Origin: Hyphomonadaceae bacterium | GTDB lineage: Bacteria; Pseudomonadota; Alphaproteobacteria; Caulobacterales; Aquidulcibacteraceae | Assembly (NCBI GenBank): GCA_003526465.1 | Contig: DPWD01000262.1 | Location: 1 to 8,302, forward strand | DNA length: 8,302 nucleotides | Direction of reading: 5' to 3' | Shown here: one piece after another, positions 6,359 to 8,302 of the stretch | Layout of the letters: every line of letters starts with the position of its first letter | How positions within the stretch are numbered: the stretch's first letter is position 1 | Made by a program: the position numbers and the translations under genes | The notes under the pieces: model-generated | Databases searched by the model: none | What the model was told of the DNA's origin: nothing | The model's input: only the letters and a program-made list of their open reading frames with translations

Positions 6359-7162
6359 TCACCCGCCCGTGAACTTTGGCGTGCGCTTATTGGAAAACGC
6401 ATCGACCGCTTCCTTGTGGTCGCCGGTCTCGTGCGCCAACGCCTGGAACGCTGCGGAGAGTTCCAGCACATCATGCAAGCGGCTGTGTTGCGCCTCGCGC
6501 AGCAGGCGCTTCGCCAGACGAAGCGCACGGGGCGGGTTCACGGCGATGCGCTCGGCCATCGCGCGGGCTTCGTCCATGAGCTTGTCGTCGGGCGCGATGC
6601 GGGTGACGAGGCCGATGCGCAGGGCTTCCTCCGCGTCGATGGTGTCGCCGGTGAGCACCAGCTCCGCCGCGCGCGTGGCGCCGATGGCGTTAGTCAATAT
6701 CCAAGCGCCGCCATCGCCTGGGATGATGCCGACCTTGACGAAGTTGGAGGCCATCTTGGTTGACTGTCCGCAGATGCGGATGTCGCAGAGGACGGCGATG
6801 TCGAGCCCCAGCCCCATGGCGTGGCCGTTGATCGCGGCGACGGTGGCGACCTCGACTTCGGCCAACGCCCTGATCGCGGCGTGCACGCCGCGGCGATAGT
6901 TCGCACGCGTCGCGTCGGGGGGGGATTGTGGGCCGATGCCCGTGCCTTCGCGAATGGATTTGAGATCGCCGCCGGCGCAGAAGCTTTTGCCGGCGCCAGT
7001 GAGGATGACAGCGTTGATGTCGCGGTCCTCGTGCGCGCGCATGAGCGCGGCGGCAAGGTCATGGCAGTCCTGCGGGGTGGCGATGGCATTGCGGGTGTCG
7101 GGGCGGTTCAGCGTCACCGTGGCGATGGCGCCGCGAATTTCAAGTTTGAGGGTGCGATACAT
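6359..7162 (-). CDS. Crotonase (enoyl-CoA hydratase/isomerase) superfamily protein with atypical active site
   Basis: 267 residues, normal length, complete. Both oxyanion-hole segments are visible: SFCAGGD (60-66) and [16 protein letters not shown] (112-127). A conserved-looking [13 protein letters not shown] block follows (142-154). In true enoyl-CoA hydratase two glutamates do catalysis. By eye alignment the first (GGGCELAMMCD) is Asp121 here and the second (QPE) is Phe141, while PGDGG carries an extra acidic residue, Asp150. The protein should bind an acyl-CoA and stabilise an enolate. It may be an isomerase, hydrolase or lyase rather than a hydratase; the substrate is unknown. It is the first gene of a minus-strand pair with the DUF72 gene. 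Upstream AAGGG lies 9 bases before the ATG, a weak ribosome-binding site. Confidence 0.9.
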   Translation of the reverse strand: MYRTLKLEIRGAIATVTLNRPDTRNAIATPQDCHDLAAALMRAHEDRDINAVILTGAGKSFCAGGDLKSIREGTGIGPQSPPDATRANYRRGVHAAIRALAEVEVATVAAINGHAMGLGLDIAVLCDIRICGQSTKMASNFVKVGIIPGDGGAWILTNAIGATRAAELVLTGDTIDAEEALRIGLVTRIAPDDKLMDEARAMAERIAVNPPRALRLAKRLLREAQHSRLHDVLELSAAFQALAHETGDHKEAVDAFSNKRTPKFTGG

Positions 7163-7206
7163 GTGCTTAAGCCCTTGTTTTCATGTGGAAGTACGGTCAA
7201 TCATGC

Positions 7207-7212
7207 TATACT
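7207..7212 (+). promoter_or_regulatory. Possible -10 element for ndk
   Basis: TATACT, one mismatch from TATAAT, sits in the AT-rich divergent gap (7163-7250) 38 bases before the ndk start. No good -35 lies 16-18 bases upstream (closest TGTGGA). On the other strand TTGACC (complement of 7195-7200) could serve as a -35 for the crotonase gene but lacks a clear -10. Weak evidence. Confidence 0.35.
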
Positions 7213-7250
7213 TTTGAGTTATTCAGCAACATTCACCGGGGACCAAGGCA

Positions 7251-7676
7251 ATGGCTGTGGAACGTACGTTTTCGATCGTCAAACCCGACGCGGTCGCGAA
7301 GAACGCGATCGGGCAGATTCTCGCGCGCTTCGAGGGCGCCGGCCTGAAGATCATCGCCGCGCGCATGATGCACCTGTCGCGCGCGCAGGCCGAGGGCTTC
7401 TACGCGGTGCACCGCGAACGGCCGTTCTTCAAGGACCTGGTGGATTTCATGATTTCCGGCCCGGTGCTGGTGCAGGTGCTCCAGGGGGACAACGCGATCC
7501 AGAAGAACCGCGAACTGATGGGCGCGACCGATCCGAAGAAGGCCGCCAAGGGCACCATTCGCGCCGACTTCGCCGATACCATCGACGCCAACGCGGTGCA
7601 CGGTTCGGACGCGCCGGAAACGGCGCGCGCCGAGATCGCGTTCTTCTTTCCGGGATACGAGATCTTCCCGCGCTGA
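7251..7676 (+). CDS. ndk: Nucleoside diphosphate kinase
   Basis: 141 residues, complete. A cytoplasmic housekeeping enzyme that moves the gamma-phosphate between nucleoside di- and triphosphates through a phosphohistidine. The active-site motif [12 protein letters not shown] places that residue at His117. Nucleotide-binding residues are visible in FSIVKPDAV (7-15, Lys11), RPFF (57-60), and [18 protein letters not shown] (91-108). GGGGA (7238-7242) 8 bases upstream is a fair Shine-Dalgarno. The sequence ([32 protein letters not shown]) resembles, from memory, beta- and gammaproteobacterial Ndk more than alphaproteobacterial Ndk. The next gene starts like rlmN, and ndk-rlmN is a common order in those classes, so this block may have been acquired from such a donor. 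Confidence 0.96.
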   Translation: MAVERTFSIVKPDAVAKNAIGQILARFEGAGLKIIAARMMHLSRAQAEGFYAVHRERPFFKDLVDFMISGPVLVQVLQGDNAIQKNRELMGATDPKKAAKGTIRADFADTIDANAVHGSDAPETARAEIAFFFPGYEIFPR

Positions 7677-7693
7677 GCGAGGACAGGCCAACC

Positions 7694-8167
7694 ATGATCA
7701 ACTTGCTGGGCCTCGATTCGACGGGCATGGAGCAGTTCTTCGCCGGCATCGGCGAAAAGCCGTTCCGCGCCCGCCAGGTCCTGAAGTGGATCCACCGCCG
7801 CGGCGCGGCCGATTTCGACGCCATGACCGACATCGCCAAGGACCTGGGCAAGGACGAGATGCAGACTATCGCCAAATTCTTTTCGGAACAGGCGTGGCCG
7901 CGCACCGGCTATACCTCCGATCCGGCCCTGGCGCTCAAAGGCCAGGTCGCAACCGATTCCGGCGAGTGCGTGCAATGCCACCTTGGCACTTTCACAGGCA
8001 ACAGCCGCATTCCGCGCCTGGCCGGACAGCACAAGGACTATCTGCAAAAGACCATGCTCGACCTCAAGAGCAAGGCCCGCAACAACGCCGCCGCCATCGC
8101 CACGCTCATGGCCTCGTACAGCGACGAGGATATCGCGGCGATGGCCGACTACCTGGCCGGGATGTGA
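7694..8167 (+). CDS. Chimeric ORF: RlmN N-terminus joined to a cytochrome c C-terminal domain
   Basis: 157 residues from two unrelated families. Residues 1 to about 50 ([42 protein letters not shown]) match the N-terminal accessory domain of RlmN, the 23S rRNA adenine-2503 C2-methyltransferase. From about residue 52 ([14 protein letters not shown]) it reads like the end of one cytochrome c domain plus a complete second one: haem motif CVQCH (92-96), [14 protein letters not shown] (106-119) and the probable axial Met139 before [16 protein letters not shown]. The radical-SAM core of RlmN (CxxxCxxC) is absent, and so are a signal peptide and the first haem domain. Methyltransferase activity is ruled out, and haem attachment in the periplasm is not expected. 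The 7-base repeat CAAGGAC (7837-7843, 7849-7855) lies at the join. It is probably a deletion relic or an assembly chimera. It starts 17 bases after ndk with only a weak GAGGACAGG ribosome-binding site. Confidence 0.75.
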   Translation: MINLLGLDSTGMEQFFAGIGEKPFRARQVLKWIHRRGAADFDAMTDIAKDLGKDEMQTIAKFFSEQAWPRTGYTSDPALALKGQVATDSGECVQCHLGTFTGNSRIPRLAGQHKDYLQKTMLDLKSKARNNAAAIATLMASYSDEDIAAMADYLAGM

Positions 8168-8172
8168 GGCCG

Positions 8173-8184
8173 GCGGGTACCCGC
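8173..8184. repeat. 12-bp perfect palindrome after the chimeric ORF
   Basis: GCGGGTACCCGC lies 5 bases after the stop codon. It has no loop and no T-run, so it is unlikely to be a terminator. It is followed by AGAGCGTTTTCC, which resembles a short element often seen between genes in alphaproteobacteria (from memory). Confidence 0.5.
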
Positions 8185-8225
8185 TAGAGCGTTTTCCGAG
8201 CTGACGGCATCTCGTTAGACCGTCG

Positions 8226-8288
8226 TCCCGGACGTTAGCGAAGCCCGATCGCGGTCACGCGATCGCTGGCGAAGCTTGCGATCCGGGA
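8226..8288. repeat. Palindromic repeat copy 3
   Basis: Outer arms TCCCGGA (8226-8232) and TCCGGGA (8282-8288) are the same heptamers as in the first hairpin of copy 2; both are followed by CCCA. Inside is a strong 8-bp hairpin, CGATCGCG-gtca-CGCGATCG (8246-8265), flanked by near-direct repeats TAGCGAAGC (8236-8244) and TGGCGAAGC (8267-8275). It is intergenic and may continue past the window edge. Confidence 0.8.
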
Positions 8289-8302
8289 CCCAGGAGATTG
8301 CG

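Noticed and set aside
5521..6372. 283-codon plus-strand frame
   Set aside because: It begins in the palindromic repeat and runs antisense to DUF72, which has clear family motifs.
6821..7693. Upstream extension of the chimeric ORF to give 448 residues
   Set aside because: The extension runs antisense to the crotonase gene and out of frame across ndk; only the part after ATG 7694 has recognisable protein sequence.
1..8302. CRISPR array, tRNA, rRNA, integrase or IS element
   Set aside because: No regularly spaced repeats, no cloverleaf-like sequence, and no transposase or integrase motifs were found on reading both strands.

Overview
The window is GC-rich (about 65% in most genes) and densely coded. 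It has the look of an alphaproteobacterial chromosome, perhaps Caulobacterales/Hyphomonadales-like. This rests on the DUF72 and DUF885 proteins and on three intergenic copies of a palindromic repeat built around TCCCGGA/TCCGGGA. The lineage is judged from memory of these families and was not tested by search.

Left part (1-2192): a trans-4-hydroxy-L-proline degradation locus. A D-hydroxyproline dehydrogenase-like flavoprotein runs off the left edge on the minus strand. Divergent from it are a DapA-superfamily pyrroline-4-hydroxy-2-carboxylate deaminase and a hydroxyproline 2-epimerase, joined by a TGATG stop/start overlap. Together they would take hydroxyproline via cis-4-hydroxy-D-proline to alpha-ketoglutarate semialdehyde. 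The semialdehyde dehydrogenase is not in the window. A nested hairpin repeat closes this block.

Middle part (2342-5499): an unusual gene pair. The first is a TauE/SafE-type membrane permease read in frame into a complete C-terminal TIR domain that keeps its probable catalytic glutamate. The second is a secreted DUF885 metallopeptidase-like protein that starts inside the TIR stop codon (ATGA). The TIR segment has clearly lower GC (about 53%) than its surroundings. The permease/TIR junction contains a run of nine C. Losing one C would end the permease at a TGA overlapping an in-frame ATG for the TIR part. The fusion may therefore be real, phase-variable, or the result of a one-base change between two coupled genes. 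This is the most novel-looking element.

Right part (5500-8302): a composite double-hairpin repeat separates the plus-strand operon from a minus-strand pair, a crotonase-superfamily protein and a DUF72 protein with a 1-bp gap. Divergent from that pair is ndk (nucleoside diphosphate kinase), whose sequence looks beta/gammaproteobacterial to me. It is followed by a 157-residue chimera: the N-terminus of the 23S rRNA methyltransferase RlmN joined in frame to the C-terminal haem domain of a cytochrome c. It has neither a radical-SAM domain nor a signal peptide, so it is probably a deletion relic or an assembly chimera. A third repeat copy closes the window.

No tRNA, rRNA, CRISPR array, transposase or integrase was seen.
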